Below, piece after piece: positions 50,523-58,965 of a stretch of 64,000 nt of DNA. The stretch is from contig NZ_JAHLQN010000001.1 of NCBI RefSeq assembly GCF_018919205.1, forward strand, positions 186,001-250,000. The letters are read 5' to 3'. This DNA is from Dysosmobacter acutus. GTDB lineage: Bacteria > Bacillota > Clostridia > Oscillospirales > Oscillospiraceae. The notes beneath the pieces were generated by a model. It had not been told where the DNA came from, did not search any database, and worked only from the letters and a program-made list of their open reading frames with translations. The translations under genes were made by a program, and so were the position numbers. How positions within the stretch are numbered: position 1 is the stretch's first letter; every line of letters starts with the position of its first letter.

Positions 50523-51371
50523 TCAGAGCCGTTCTCCGCCCGGCAGATTCAGTGCCAGCGCAAGGGCCCGGGCAAGGCACGCGTGGTGCCGCTCCGCGTC
50601 GTAGCGGAGGTACGCGCTGAGCGCCGGGTCGCCGCAGTAGCCCTGGGGAATCAAATCCCGGTCCTCCCGGTTTCCCGACCGCCACTTTCCGATCTGTTCT
50701 CCCCGTAGCTGCGTGGGCTTCAGGGAGGGGATCGCCGTCTCGCGCACCAGCTCCGGAATCAGTTCCCGCATGGCGGCCGTCTCAAAGGCGCCGGCGTGGA
50801 CGTCAAACCCGTCCGATCCCTCCCGCTGAACCGTATAAAAGTCCTCTTCCTCAAAATGCAGCACAATTGCAAAGTCCTCATCTCCCCGGAGCCCCCTGCG
50901 GGAAAGTTCGTTTTCATAAACCGGCCAGTAGGCCCGGAGGGAAAGCTCCTTATTGGCCGACCGGACGGCCTCCATCATGGCCTCCTGGTGGAAATTGTCG
51001 CCGTGTACGTTGAAAAACACGACCCGCTCAAAGCCTGCTCTGTCAAGGCTCTCCAGTATTTCCTTCACCAAGCGGACGATGGTCTCCCTGCTGGCCGTAA
51101 AGGAGCCGGGAAACTGTCGGGTCAGCGCCTGGATTCCGCCCCAGTAGAATGGCGGCGCCACCAGCGAGGAGATGCCCTCCCGCTTCCAGGACTCCATAAC
51201 CGCAAAAGCCTGGATGACCGACGTATAGATATCGGTGCCCAGGGGGAGATGGGGCCCGTGGGCCTCCACCACACCCACAGGAAGCAGCACAACCGCCCGG
51301 CGGCGGGCGGCCTCCTCCACCTCTTCCCACGTCATCCCAAGCATGGTCTGCTCCAAAAACATCTGACTCAT
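50523..51371 (-). CDS. Creatininase-family amidohydrolase
   Basis: The 282-residue protein has the family metal motifs VEAHGPHLPLGTD (Glu, His, Asp ligands), FNVHGDNFHQEA and DVHAGAFETA. Members hydrolyse cyclic amides such as creatinine, or act in mycofactocin or archaeal formylamide pathways. ATG 51371 follows AGGAGGGAACACG. It stands alone, between the sugar-acid operon terminator and the van promoter region, so its pathway is not revealed. Confidence 0.88.
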   Translation of the reverse strand: MSQMFLEQTMLGMTWEEVEEAARRRAVVLLPVGVVEAHGPHLPLGTDIYTSVIQAFAVMESWKREGISSLVAPPFYWGGIQALTRQFPGSFTASRETIVRLVKEILESLDRAGFERVVFFNVHGDNFHQEAMMEAVRSANKELSLRAYWPVYENELSRRGLRGDEDFAIVLHFEEEDFYTVQREGSDGFDVHAGAFETAAMRELIPELVRETAIPSLKPTQLRGEQIGKWRSGNREDRDLIPQGYCGDPALSAYLRYDAERHHACLARALALALNLPGGERL

Positions 51372-51552
51372 CGTGTTCCCTCCTGTAGTAGTTTTGCCTT
51401 CCCCTCCATCCAATCGGCGGCCCGGCCATGGCAAGGGCGGTTCATTTCCGCAAGCCGAAAAACAGGTTTGCCTTTATGATAGCACAGCTGTTTCCCATTT
51501 GCACGCAGCCTTTCAGAAAACCCGGCCCCTCAAGCCCAACTTTTGAAAACGA

Positions 51553-51581
51553 TTGTGGTTTTTCTCCTCCGGCGGTATAAT
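51553..51581 (+). promoter_or_regulatory. Promoter of the vanRS genes
   Basis: TTGTGG at 51553-51558, a 17-base spacer and TATAAT at 51576-51581 lie 46 bases before vanR. Confidence 0.6.
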
Positions 51582-51627
51582 GGGACATATGCTGCTCAGT
51601 GCATGCAATCCGATGGAGGAATGAGCC

Positions 51628-52320
51628 ATGGCAGAGATTTTGATTGTTGACGATGAGGCGGCCATTGCCGATCTGGTAGAGGTCTATCTGAAAAACGAGG
51701 GGTACGGCGTCCACAAGTTCCACAACGCCGCGGACGCCCTTGACTGTGTGGAGCACACGGAGCCGGACCTGGCCATTTTGGATGTGATGCTGCCGGACAT
51801 GGACGGCTTTGCCCTGTGCCAGAAAATCCGGGAGAACCACCTCTTCCCCATTTTGATGCTCACCGCAAGGGTGGAGGATATGGACAAGATCATGGGACTC
51901 ACCTTAGGCGCCGACGACTACATCACCAAGCCCTTCAACCCGCTGGAACTGATGGCCCGGGTCAAGACCCAGCTGCGCCGCTACACCCGCTACAATACGG
52001 CCTCCGCGCCTCAGGAGGAGGCCACGGAGTATGATGTTCGCGGACTTCAGATCTCCAAAGCCACCCACAAGTGCAGCCTTTTCGGCCAGGAGCTGCCGCT
52101 GACCCCTCTGGAATTTTCCATCCTCTGGCACCTCTGTGAGCACCGGGGCAAGGTGGTGTCCAGCGAGGAGCTCTTTGAGGCCGTCTGGGGTGAAAAATAC
52201 ATGGACAGCAACAATACGGTTATGAGCCACATCGCCCGGCTGCGGGAGAAGATGCATGAGCCCAGCCGCAAGCCCAAATTCATCAAGACCGTGTGGGGGG
52301 TGGGGTATACCATTGAGTAG
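51628..52320 (+). CDS. vanR: VanR-type response regulator
   Basis: The 230-residue OmpR-family regulator has a receiver domain with phospho-acceptor Asp52 (LAILDVMLPD), Thr78 (MLTAR) and Lys100 (ITKPFNP) regions, and a winged-helix DNA-binding domain from about 130 (LTPLEFSILWHLCEH, VWGVGYTIE). It is paired with an overlapping histidine kinase and followed by vanG-type ligase, peptidase and racemase genes. It would activate these when the kinase detects glycopeptide stress. The start follows GGAGGAATGAGCC. Confidence 0.92.
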   Translation: MAEILIVDDEAAIADLVEVYLKNEGYGVHKFHNAADALDCVEHTEPDLAILDVMLPDMDGFALCQKIRENHLFPILMLTARVEDMDKIMGLTLGADDYITKPFNPLELMARVKTQLRRYTRYNTASAPQEEATEYDVRGLQISKATHKCSLFGQELPLTPLEFSILWHLCEHRGKVVSSEELFEAVWGEKYMDSNNTVMSHIARLREKMHEPSRKPKFIKTVWGVGYTIE

Positions 52321-53413
52321 GAAGGGAACCTATCGCAGCCAGCTGTCCAACAGCCTGATGCTGCAATACTTGGTCGCAATGATCGTATTTGTCGTGGGCT
52401 TTGTGGGCTTTGTTCTGGTTGGCTGGCGGGTCTGCAACTCCATCACCTGGCATGGGGATGAGCTGTTATACAGGCCCCTCCAATGGGTCAGGGAGTATAT
52501 TCTGCTGGTGGGGGGGCTCTGCCTCATAAGCGGATGGGCCGTAATCACCTACTTCTTTTTCCGAAAGCCTCTGCGCTATTTGGACGAGGTGATCGCCGCC
52601 GCGGAGCAGCTGGCCCAGCCCACCGACGCGGCCATTGTGCTGCCGCCGGCCATGCAAAACGTTGAGGACGAACTGAATCTGGTCCGTCAGCAGGCCCTGC
52701 GGGACGCCCAGGCGGCCCGGGAGGCGGAGCAGCGAAAAAATGACCTTGTGGTCTACCTGGCCCACGATCTCAAAACGCCCCTGACCAGTGTAATCGGTTA
52801 TCTGACGCTGCTGCGGGACGAGCCCCAGCTCTCCGACGCGCTGCGGTGCCGCTACACCGGCATTGCCTTAGACAAGGCGGAGCGTCTTGAGGACCTAATC
52901 AACGAATTTTTCGACATCACCCGCTTCAACCTGACCCACCTGGAGCTGGAGACCTCTCCCGTGGACCTTACCCGCATGCTCCAGCAGGTGGCCAGTGAGT
53001 TTGCGCCCCAGTTCGCTGAAAAGCAGCTCACCTGCCGCCTGGATCTGCCCCGGTCCCTGGTCTATGACTGCGATCCGGACAAGCTGGCCCGGGTCTTTGA
53101 CAATCTGCTGCGCAACGCCTTTTACTACAGCTTTCCGGGGACGGCCGTGGAGATCACGGCCCGGCAGGAGAAGGGGGAGATCGCGCTCTCCTTCACCAAT
53201 GAGGGCAAGACCATTCCCGCAGAGAAGCTTGAGCGCATTTTTGAGCAGTTTTTCCGGTTGGACGCCGCCCGGACCAGCCAGACCGGCGGCGCGGGCCTGG
53301 GACTTGCCATTGCCCGGGAGATTGTAGAGCTTCACGGCGGGCGCATCCGGGCTCACAGCGCGGATAACCGCATCACCTTTGACATTCTTCTTCCCGGCAA
53401 TGCCCAGCCGTAA
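52313..53413 (+). CDS. vanS: VanS-type sensor histidine kinase
   Basis: The 366-residue kinase has two helices at about 15-40 and 62-84 flanking a short external loop of about 20 residues, a linker, HisKA with His151 (YLAHDLKTPLTSV), and an HATPase domain with N, G1 and G2 boxes (RVFDNLLRNAFYYS, GGAGLGLAIAREI). TTG 52313 overlaps the vanR stop by eight bases. The very short extracellular loop resembles other VanS proteins that sense within the membrane. It controls VanR phosphorylation. Confidence 0.9.
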   Translation: MSRKGTYRSQLSNSLMLQYLVAMIVFVVGFVGFVLVGWRVCNSITWHGDELLYRPLQWVREYILLVGGLCLISGWAVITYFFFRKPLRYLDEVIAAAEQLAQPTDAAIVLPPAMQNVEDELNLVRQQALRDAQAAREAEQRKNDLVVYLAHDLKTPLTSVIGYLTLLRDEPQLSDALRCRYTGIALDKAERLEDLINEFFDITRFNLTHLELETSPVDLTRMLQQVASEFAPQFAEKQLTCRLDLPRSLVYDCDPDKLARVFDNLLRNAFYYSFPGTAVEITARQEKGEIALSFTNEGKTIPAEKLERIFEQFFRLDAARTSQTGGAGLGLAIAREIVELHGGRIRAHSADNRITFDILLPGNAQP

Positions 53414-53475
53414 GAAAATCGCAAGAATTGCACAGGAATTTTTCAAGGATTCCTCAGGAAATGACACAGATATCC

Positions 53476-53524
53476 ATCGCCTTTCTTTGTTACCATTCAG
53501 GTGACAAGGAAAGGCGATTTTTTT
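53476..53524 (+). terminator. Terminator/attenuator-like hairpin immediately before vanG
   Basis: A 19-base-pair stem with two G-U pairs (53476-53494 with 53500-53518), a five-base loop and a seven-T run (53518-53524). The vanG ribosome site begins three bases later. There is no room for a promoter between the T-run and vanG. Confidence 0.8.
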
Positions 53525-53542
53525 GCAAGGAGGTACTCTCAG

Positions 53543-54592
53543 ATGACACAAAAAACCATTCTTGTTCTCTTTGGCGGCTGCTCCGACGAGTACGGCGTAT
53601 CCCTCCAGTCCGCCTACGCGGTGCTGACCCATATGGACCCCCGGCGGTACCGCCCCCTGGCGGTGGGCATCACCCGGGACGGAACGTGGCTCCTCTACAC
53701 CGGACCTCTGGAGGCTCTGCCGGAGGACTCCTGGCAGGAGGACCGATCCTCCTGCATTCCCTGCACCCTGCGCCTGGACCGGCACAGCCACGCCCTTTTG
53801 CTCTTGGATGGCAGCGCCCGGGCCCTGTCCTTTGACCTGGCATTTCCGGTGCTCCATGGAAAAAACGGCGAGGACGGCACCGTCCAGGGGATATTCGAGC
53901 TCTCCGGAGTCCCTCTTGTGGGTTGCGGGACGCTCTCCAGCGCGCTGTGCATGGACAAGGACCGATCCCACAAAATAGCGGCCCTGGCCGGCGTGCGGGT
54001 GCCCCGCAGCGCGGTTTTTGACTGCGGCGCCCAGCTGCCGGCAATCCGCCAGGCGGCCTCCGGGCTTGGCTATCCGCTCTTTATCAAGCCGGTGCGGGCC
54101 GGCTCCTCCTATGGCGTCACCCGGGTGGAGGAGCCGGGGCAGCTTGGCCTCGCGGCGGCCCAGGCCTTCTCCCACGACAGCCAGATTCTCATGGAGGAGG
54201 CCGTCCCCGGCTTTGAAGTTGGCGTAGCGGTGCTGGGAAACCGGGAACTGACTGTGGGCCTGGTGGACGAGATCGAGCTGAGCCAGGGATTTTTCAACTT
54301 TGAGGAGAAGTACACCCTGAAAACCTCAGCCATCCACTGTCCGGCCCGCATCAGCGCTCAAAAGGCCGCGGAGCTTCAGGAGACGGCCCGGCGCATCTAC
54401 AGAGCCTTGGGCTGCCGGGTCTTCGCCCGGGTGGACCTGTTCCTCACGCCGCAGGGAGAGATTGTGTTCAACGAGGTCAACACCATCCCCGGCTTTACGG
54501 CCCACAGCCGCTATCCCACCATGATGGGAGGCATCGGACTGAGCTTCACAGACCTGGTGAGCCGCCTGATCGAACTGGGGGTGGAGCGATGA
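53543..54592 (+). CDS. vanG: D-alanine--D-serine ligase, VanG type
   Basis: The 349-residue ATP-grasp ligase has GGCSDEYGVSLQSA at 11-24, FPVLHGKNGEDG near 101-112, the Lys in FIKPVRAGSSYGV, and EVNTIPGFT near the C-terminus. The omega-loop EKYTLKTSAIHCPA (255-268) matches the D-Ala:D-Ser ligases (VanC/E/G/L/N) and not the D-Ala:D-Lac enzymes. It makes D-Ala-D-Ser for peptidoglycan precursors that bind vancomycin weakly. The start at 53543 follows AAGGAGG. It is coupled to vanXY by a four-base overlap. Confidence 0.9.
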   Translation: MTQKTILVLFGGCSDEYGVSLQSAYAVLTHMDPRRYRPLAVGITRDGTWLLYTGPLEALPEDSWQEDRSSCIPCTLRLDRHSHALLLLDGSARALSFDLAFPVLHGKNGEDGTVQGIFELSGVPLVGCGTLSSALCMDKDRSHKIAALAGVRVPRSAVFDCGAQLPAIRQAASGLGYPLFIKPVRAGSSYGVTRVEEPGQLGLAAAQAFSHDSQILMEEAVPGFEVGVAVLGNRELTVGLVDEIELSQGFFNFEEKYTLKTSAIHCPARISAQKAAELQETARRIYRALGCRVFARVDLFLTPQGEIVFNEVNTIPGFTAHSRYPTMMGGIGLSFTDLVSRLIELGVER

Positions 54593-55332
54593 GGACCGTC
54601 ACCATCACAAGGGACCGGCTTGGCCGGGGGCCGCTGATCCTGGTCAACCGCAGTCATCCCCTCCGGCCCGCTCCGCCGCCGGAATGCGTCCCGGTGGACT
54701 CCCGGTGTCCGGCGGTGGCGCTGGAAAAGCAGGCCGCCGCCCTTTTGTCGGCCTGCATCCAGTCGCTGAACGGCGGAGCGCAGATCGTCCCCGTGTCCGG
54801 CTGGCGCAGCGCGGAAGAGCAGCGGCGCATCTGGGACGAGACTCTCCACCAGGAGGGGGAGGCGTTCACGGCGCAATACGTGGCCTATCCCGGGTGCAGC
54901 GAGCACCAGACCGGTCTGGCCGTCGACCTGGGCAGGGCCGCGCCCCACATTGACTTCCTCCGTCCGGACTTCCCCTATCACGGCATCTGGGGCCGCTTTC
55001 GCGCCGCGTCGGTAAAGTACGGCTTTATTGAGCGTTATCAGGCCCATCAGACCCACCTGACGGGAATCGCGGCGGAGCCCTGGCACTTCCGGTACGTGGG
55101 CGCTCCCCACGCCGCGCTGATGACGGAGCAGGGCCTGTGCCTGGAGGAGTATTCCGGCTTTCTGGCCCAGACGCCCCGGCGCTGCGTCCTGGATAACGGC
55201 AGGGCCGTGGAGGTCCGCTATGTCCCCTGCATGGGGCAGGAAACGGAGATTTCCCTGCCGGAAGAGGGTTGCTGCCAGATATCCGGAGACAACGCCTCCG
55301 GTTTTGTGGTGACGGTATGGGAGGCGGGATGA
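54589..55332 (+). CDS. vanXY: D,D-peptidase/carboxypeptidase, VanXY type
   Basis: The 247-residue M15B protein has VSGWRSAEEQRRIW at 68-81, the zinc motif SEHQTGLAVDLG (His and Asp ligands) and EPWHFRYVG (catalytic Glu, zinc His). It lacks a signal peptide or membrane anchor, as expected for cytoplasmic VanXY enzymes that remove D-Ala-D-Ala dipeptide and trim pentapeptide ends. An extra C-terminal stretch of about 50 residues follows the core. ATG overlaps the vanG stop (ATGA). Confidence 0.88.
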   Translation: MRTVTITRDRLGRGPLILVNRSHPLRPAPPPECVPVDSRCPAVALEKQAAALLSACIQSLNGGAQIVPVSGWRSAEEQRRIWDETLHQEGEAFTAQYVAYPGCSEHQTGLAVDLGRAAPHIDFLRPDFPYHGIWGRFRAASVKYGFIERYQAHQTHLTGIAAEPWHFRYVGAPHAALMTEQGLCLEEYSGFLAQTPRRCVLDNGRAVEVRYVPCMGQETEISLPEEGCCQISGDNASGFVVTVWEAG

Positions 55333-57401
55333 TGAAACAGCGCAGCTCCCATGCCGCCCTGGACCTCTTCCGGGTGGCGGCCGCCGTTCTGGTGGTGGCC
55401 ATTCACACCTCCCCCTTAACAAGCTATACGCAGGCGGGGGACTTCTTCCTCACCCGCATCCTTGGGAGAGTGGCGGTGCCCTTTTTCTTCATGGTCAGCG
55501 GGTACTTTCTCGCTCAAAAGGGCTGGGTCTCCACCAGGTCATTTCTCAAAAAGACTCTGGCGCTCTATGGTGGCGCAGTGCTGCTCTACCTGCCCCTCAA
55601 CTGGTACCAGGGCGGCTTTTCCCCGTGGGAGTGGGTCAGGCGGCTGCTGGTGGAGGGCACGCTCTACCACCTGTGGTATTTTCCCGCCCTGGTTGTGGGT
55701 GTTCTTCTTGCCAAGGGGCTTCTCCGCCTAAAGCTGCCTTTGGCCCTTACCGGGGCGGCTCTTCTCTACCTTGTTGGACTGGGCGGAGACAGCTACTATG
55801 GTCTGGCGGTTCAGATTCCCGGCTTAAAGGCCCTCTATGACGGCGTGTTCCAGCTCTTCTCCCACACCCGCAACGGCCTTTTTTTCGCGCCGCTGTTCCT
55901 GCTGCTTGGGGCGGTGGGCATCTCGCTCCGGCCCGCGGTCGCCGCCGCGGGGCTGGCATCCTCCTTTGCGGCCATGACAGCCGAGGCGTTTTTGCTCCGC
56001 AGCTTTGGCGTACAGCGCCACGACAGCATGTACCTCTTTCTGCCTCTGTGCATGGTCTTCCTGTTCTCCCTTCTCTTAAGCGCGAACAGCGGAGAAAACC
56101 GGACCGGCCGCCGCCTGTCCGCGCTGATCTACCTGCTGCATCCTTGGTGCATCGTACTGGTCCGGGGCGGGGCAAAAGTTCTCCGCCTGAATGGTCTGCT
56201 GATAGAAAACAGCCTTTTCCATTTCGCCGCCGTACTGACGCTGAGCTGCCTGCTCTCGGCGCTTATCCTCCTGCCCCGCCGGCCCCGAAAGGATGCCCGT
56301 GCCTGGCGGGAGATAGATATCGGCGCCCTTGAAACCAATGCAAAGGCCCTGCGCTCCGTCCTGAGCCCCGGCTGCCGGTTGATGGCGGTGGTCAAGGCCG
56401 ATGCCTATGGCCACGGCGCGGTTCCGGTGGCCCGCGCCCTTCAGCGCCAGGGCATCCGCGAATTTGCCGTGGCCTGCCTGGCGGAGGGGGTCGCTCTGCG
56501 CAGGGCGGGAATCCGGGGGACCATCCTGATCCTTGGGTATACCGATCCCACGGAAGCGCCCCTTCTCTTCCGCTACCGCCTGACCCAGGCGGTAGCCGAC
56601 CTCTCCCATGCCCAGGCCCTTTCCGCCCGGAAGCTGCCGCTCCATGTCCACGTAGCCGTGGATACGGGGCTGCACCGCCTGGGCGTCGACGCCGGAGACC
56701 ACGAGCAGCTGGCGCGCCTTTATCGGCTCAGGCACCTTCGTGTTGACGGAACCTTCTCCCACTTAAGCGACTGCGACAGCCTCTGCAAGGAGGACATGGA
56801 GCGCACCCGCTCTCAGCTGGAGCAGTTTCAGGAGGCAGTGGACGCCCTGCGCTTCATGGGCTGCCGTCCGGGCAAGGTCCATATCCAGTCCAGCTATGCG
56901 GTTTGGAATCTTCCTCCCCAGCGCTGCGACTATGCCCGGATTGGAATCGCGCTCTACGGCGTCTACAGCAGCAGCTCCGCCGTGTACCACCCCCTGGCGC
57001 TGCAGCCGGTGCTGTCCCTGAAAAGCCGCGTTGCCTCGGTGCGCACCCTTGACGCGGGGGAGTGGGCCGGCTATGGCAAGGTCTTCCAGACCCGGCGGGA
57101 GACCCGTTTGGCCACGGTGTCCATCGGCTACGCCGACGGTCTGCCCCGGGACCTGCCCCAGCGGGGCGGCACGGTTTTGATTCACGGCCAGCGCTGCCCC
57201 ATGGTGGGCAGGATGTTCATGGACCAGCTGCTGGTGGATGTGACGGACTGTGCCGATGCGGCGGCCGGCGACGTGGTAACGCTCATCGGCCAGGACGGCC
57301 CCCACTGCATCTCAGCGGAGCGGCTTGCCGTCTCCTGCGGCACGATCACCAACGAGCTGCTCTCCCGCCTTGGGCAGCGGCTAACGCTCATCGTGCGGTG
57401 A
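55329..57401 (+). CDS. vanT: Membrane-bound serine racemase, VanT type
   Basis: The 690-residue fusion has an N-terminal acyltransferase-3-like membrane domain with about ten helices (residues 8-330) and a C-terminal alanine-racemase fold. The latter carries the PLP Lys in VVKADAYGHG near residue 377 and the second-base Tyr in the AGYGKVFQT region. This arrangement is diagnostic of VanT, which imports L-Ser and makes D-Ser for VanG. ATG 55329 overlaps the vanXY stop. The set vanR-vanS-vanG-vanXY-vanT is complete and in the order known from Clostridioides difficile. Confidence 0.93.
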   Translation: MMKQRSSHAALDLFRVAAAVLVVAIHTSPLTSYTQAGDFFLTRILGRVAVPFFFMVSGYFLAQKGWVSTRSFLKKTLALYGGAVLLYLPLNWYQGGFSPWEWVRRLLVEGTLYHLWYFPALVVGVLLAKGLLRLKLPLALTGAALLYLVGLGGDSYYGLAVQIPGLKALYDGVFQLFSHTRNGLFFAPLFLLLGAVGISLRPAVAAAGLASSFAAMTAEAFLLRSFGVQRHDSMYLFLPLCMVFLFSLLLSANSGENRTGRRLSALIYLLHPWCIVLVRGGAKVLRLNGLLIENSLFHFAAVLTLSCLLSALILLPRRPRKDARAWREIDIGALETNAKALRSVLSPGCRLMAVVKADAYGHGAVPVARALQRQGIREFAVACLAEGVALRRAGIRGTILILGYTDPTEAPLLFRYRLTQAVADLSHAQALSARKLPLHVHVAVDTGLHRLGVDAGDHEQLARLYRLRHLRVDGTFSHLSDCDSLCKEDMERTRSQLEQFQEAVDALRFMGCRPGKVHIQSSYAVWNLPPQRCDYARIGIALYGVYSSSSAVYHPLALQPVLSLKSRVASVRTLDAGEWAGYGKVFQTRRETRLATVSIGYADGLPRDLPQRGGTVLIHGQRCPMVGRMFMDQLLVDVTDCADAAAGDVVTLIGQDGPHCISAERLAVSCGTITNELLSRLGQRLTLIVR

Positions 57402-57409
57402 TGCGCAAT

Positions 57410-57441
57410 GCGGCGGAGACGTGTTTTTCCGTCTCCGCCGC
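57410..57441. terminator. Terminator between vanT and the MgtC genes
   Basis: A perfect 12-base-pair GC-rich stem (57410-57421 with 57430-57441) encloses a T-rich loop; the tail is only TATTCT. It lies between convergent genes. Confidence 0.6.
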
Positions 57442-57468
57442 TATTCTAAGCCAGACCGCTCTCAGACG

Positions 57469-58158
57469 CTATACCTCTTCCGCTAAGAGAACGCCCTCGG
57501 CCCTGGCGATTTCCTGAAGGATGCGGCCGTGGTCGGAGCCCTTTCGCGTCTGCAGCGTGAAAATCGCGCAGGCGCTGTTGGACTCCCCGCCCTTTTTGGT
57601 GATCTCCGCGTCCACCACTTTGACGCCTGAGGTATGGCAGTGCTCCATGATCCCCGTGAGGCAGGAGGGGCTGGCGTACTCCACGTATACATTGATCTCC
57701 CGCACGTTGCGCAAAAGGCGATACTCCAGCCGGGAAAAGAACACCTCCGCTACCAGCACCAGCACGGTGGCATAGAGAGCCCCTTCGTAAAAGGCGGCGC
57801 CGCAGCAAAGCCCCACGATGGCCGCCACCCAGAGCCCGGCGGCGGTGGTCAGTCCCCGCACCCGGCGGCGCTTGGTCATAATAATGGCTCCGGCGCCGAT
57901 AAAGCTGACTCCGGCGATGACCTGCGCCCCCATCCGGGCCACATCGGTGGGGTATCGCATGACCACATATAAGTACTGTCCGGTGGCGGTGGTCATAGCG
58001 GCGCCCAGGCAGATCAGGATGTGGGTGCGGAATCCGGCTGGGCGGCGCTTGTGCTCCCGCTCGATGCCGATCAGTCCGCCGCAGAGCACCGCCAGCACAA
58101 CCCTTGCGCTGATGCCCCATAAGTCCATTCCCCGAAGGGAGGAAAAACACTCCAGCAT
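57469..58158 (-). CDS. MgtC/SapB-family membrane protein, copy 1
   Basis: The 229-residue protein has the MgtC signature GGLIGIEREHKRRPAGFRT, about four helices up to residue 135 (LICLGAAMTT, VIAGVSFIGAGAIIM, RGLTTAAGLWVAAIVGL) and a soluble ACT-like C-terminal domain. MgtC proteins affect Mg2+ homeostasis and membrane energetics; the mechanism varies. It is encoded 11 bases after a second, related copy, so the two may form a heteromer. Confidence 0.9.
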   Translation of the reverse strand: MLECFSSLRGMDLWGISARVVLAVLCGGLIGIEREHKRRPAGFRTHILICLGAAMTTATGQYLYVVMRYPTDVARMGAQVIAGVSFIGAGAIIMTKRRRVRGLTTAAGLWVAAIVGLCCGAAFYEGALYATVLVLVAEVFFSRLEYRLLRNVREINVYVEYASPSCLTGIMEHCHTSGVKVVDAEITKKGGESNSACAIFTLQTRKGSDHGRILQEIARAEGVLLAEEV

Positions 58159-58169
58159 GGCTTCTCCTT

Positions 58170-58895
58170 TCAGATCTCGTCGATGGCATAGACATCCGGG
58201 CAGCAGGACAGGGATGTCACCAACTGGGTATGGGACTGCTTTTTGGGCAGATAGAGATAGAATACCGCGCTGGAATGCTGCAGATGCCTGTGGTCCATGG
58301 ACCGCTCGATCTCCACATCAAAAATCCGGATGCCTCTGGCCTTGATTTCGCTGATGAACTCCCCCATCCGCTCCAGGGAGACGAACTCCACGTAGAGGTT
58401 CATGTTCCGGGAATTGGCCATGGCCAGGTCCTCAATGCAGGGAAAAAGCCGGATGCTGAGGAAAATGGCGACGAAGCCCAGAAGCATGCATTCATAAAAA
58501 CCGGCACCGATGGCAAGGCCCATGCAGGCCGAGGCCCAGAGCCCCGCCGCCGTGGTCAGACCCTTCACCTCCCGCTGTCCTGTCACAAGGATGGTGCCGG
58601 TGCCTAAAAAGCCGATTCCGTTGATGACTTGGGCACCAAAGCGGGTGACGTCGGTCTTCACGCCAACGGCGTCGAATGCATCCGCCCATTCGGTGCGCAG
58701 CATCAATTCCTCGTATTGGCTCAGCACCATGGTCAGCGCCGCGCCCAGGCAGACCAGCATATAGGTTCGAAATCCCGCCGGACGGCGCTTATGCTCCCGA
58801 TCCATGCCGATGATTCCGCCAAATACCACCGCCAATGTCAGACGCAAACATACAGACGCCGTATTGAGTTCTCTCAAATACTCCAATTCTTCCAT
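58170..58895 (-). CDS. MgtC/SapB-family membrane protein, copy 2
   Basis: The 241-residue paralogue has GGIIGMDREHKRRPAGFRT, INGIGFLGTGTI and KGLTTAAGLWASACMG, then a C-terminal ACT-like domain. A stretch of about 15 extra residues after LMLRTEWADAFDAVGVK distinguishes it from copy 1. ATG 58895 follows GGAAAGGATGACAGA. It heads the two-gene operon. The duplication next to a cell-wall resistance cluster is noteworthy but the link is only positional. Confidence 0.9.
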   Translation of the reverse strand: MEELEYLRELNTASVCLRLTLAVVFGGIIGMDREHKRRPAGFRTYMLVCLGAALTMVLSQYEELMLRTEWADAFDAVGVKTDVTRFGAQVINGIGFLGTGTILVTGQREVKGLTTAAGLWASACMGLAIGAGFYECMLLGFVAIFLSIRLFPCIEDLAMANSRNMNLYVEFVSLERMGEFISEIKARGIRIFDVEIERSMDHRHLQHSSAVFYLYLPKKQSHTQLVTSLSCCPDVYAIDEI

Positions 58896-58931
58896 TCTGT
58901 CATCCTTTCCGTCAGAGTATACCGGGGAAAA

Positions 58932-58962
58932 AGGCCCGCGGCAGACATGCTGCCGCGGGCTT
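58932..58962 (-). terminator. Terminator of the PHP phosphatase gene
   Basis: A GC-rich stem of about 12 base pairs formed by GCCCGCGGCA and its complement is followed on the minus strand by CTTTTTCC. Confidence 0.75.
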
Positions 58963-58965
58963 ATC

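Noticed and set aside
51553-57401. Mobile element carrying the van cluster
   Set aside because: No transposase, integrase, attachment repeats or sharp composition change were seen on either side.
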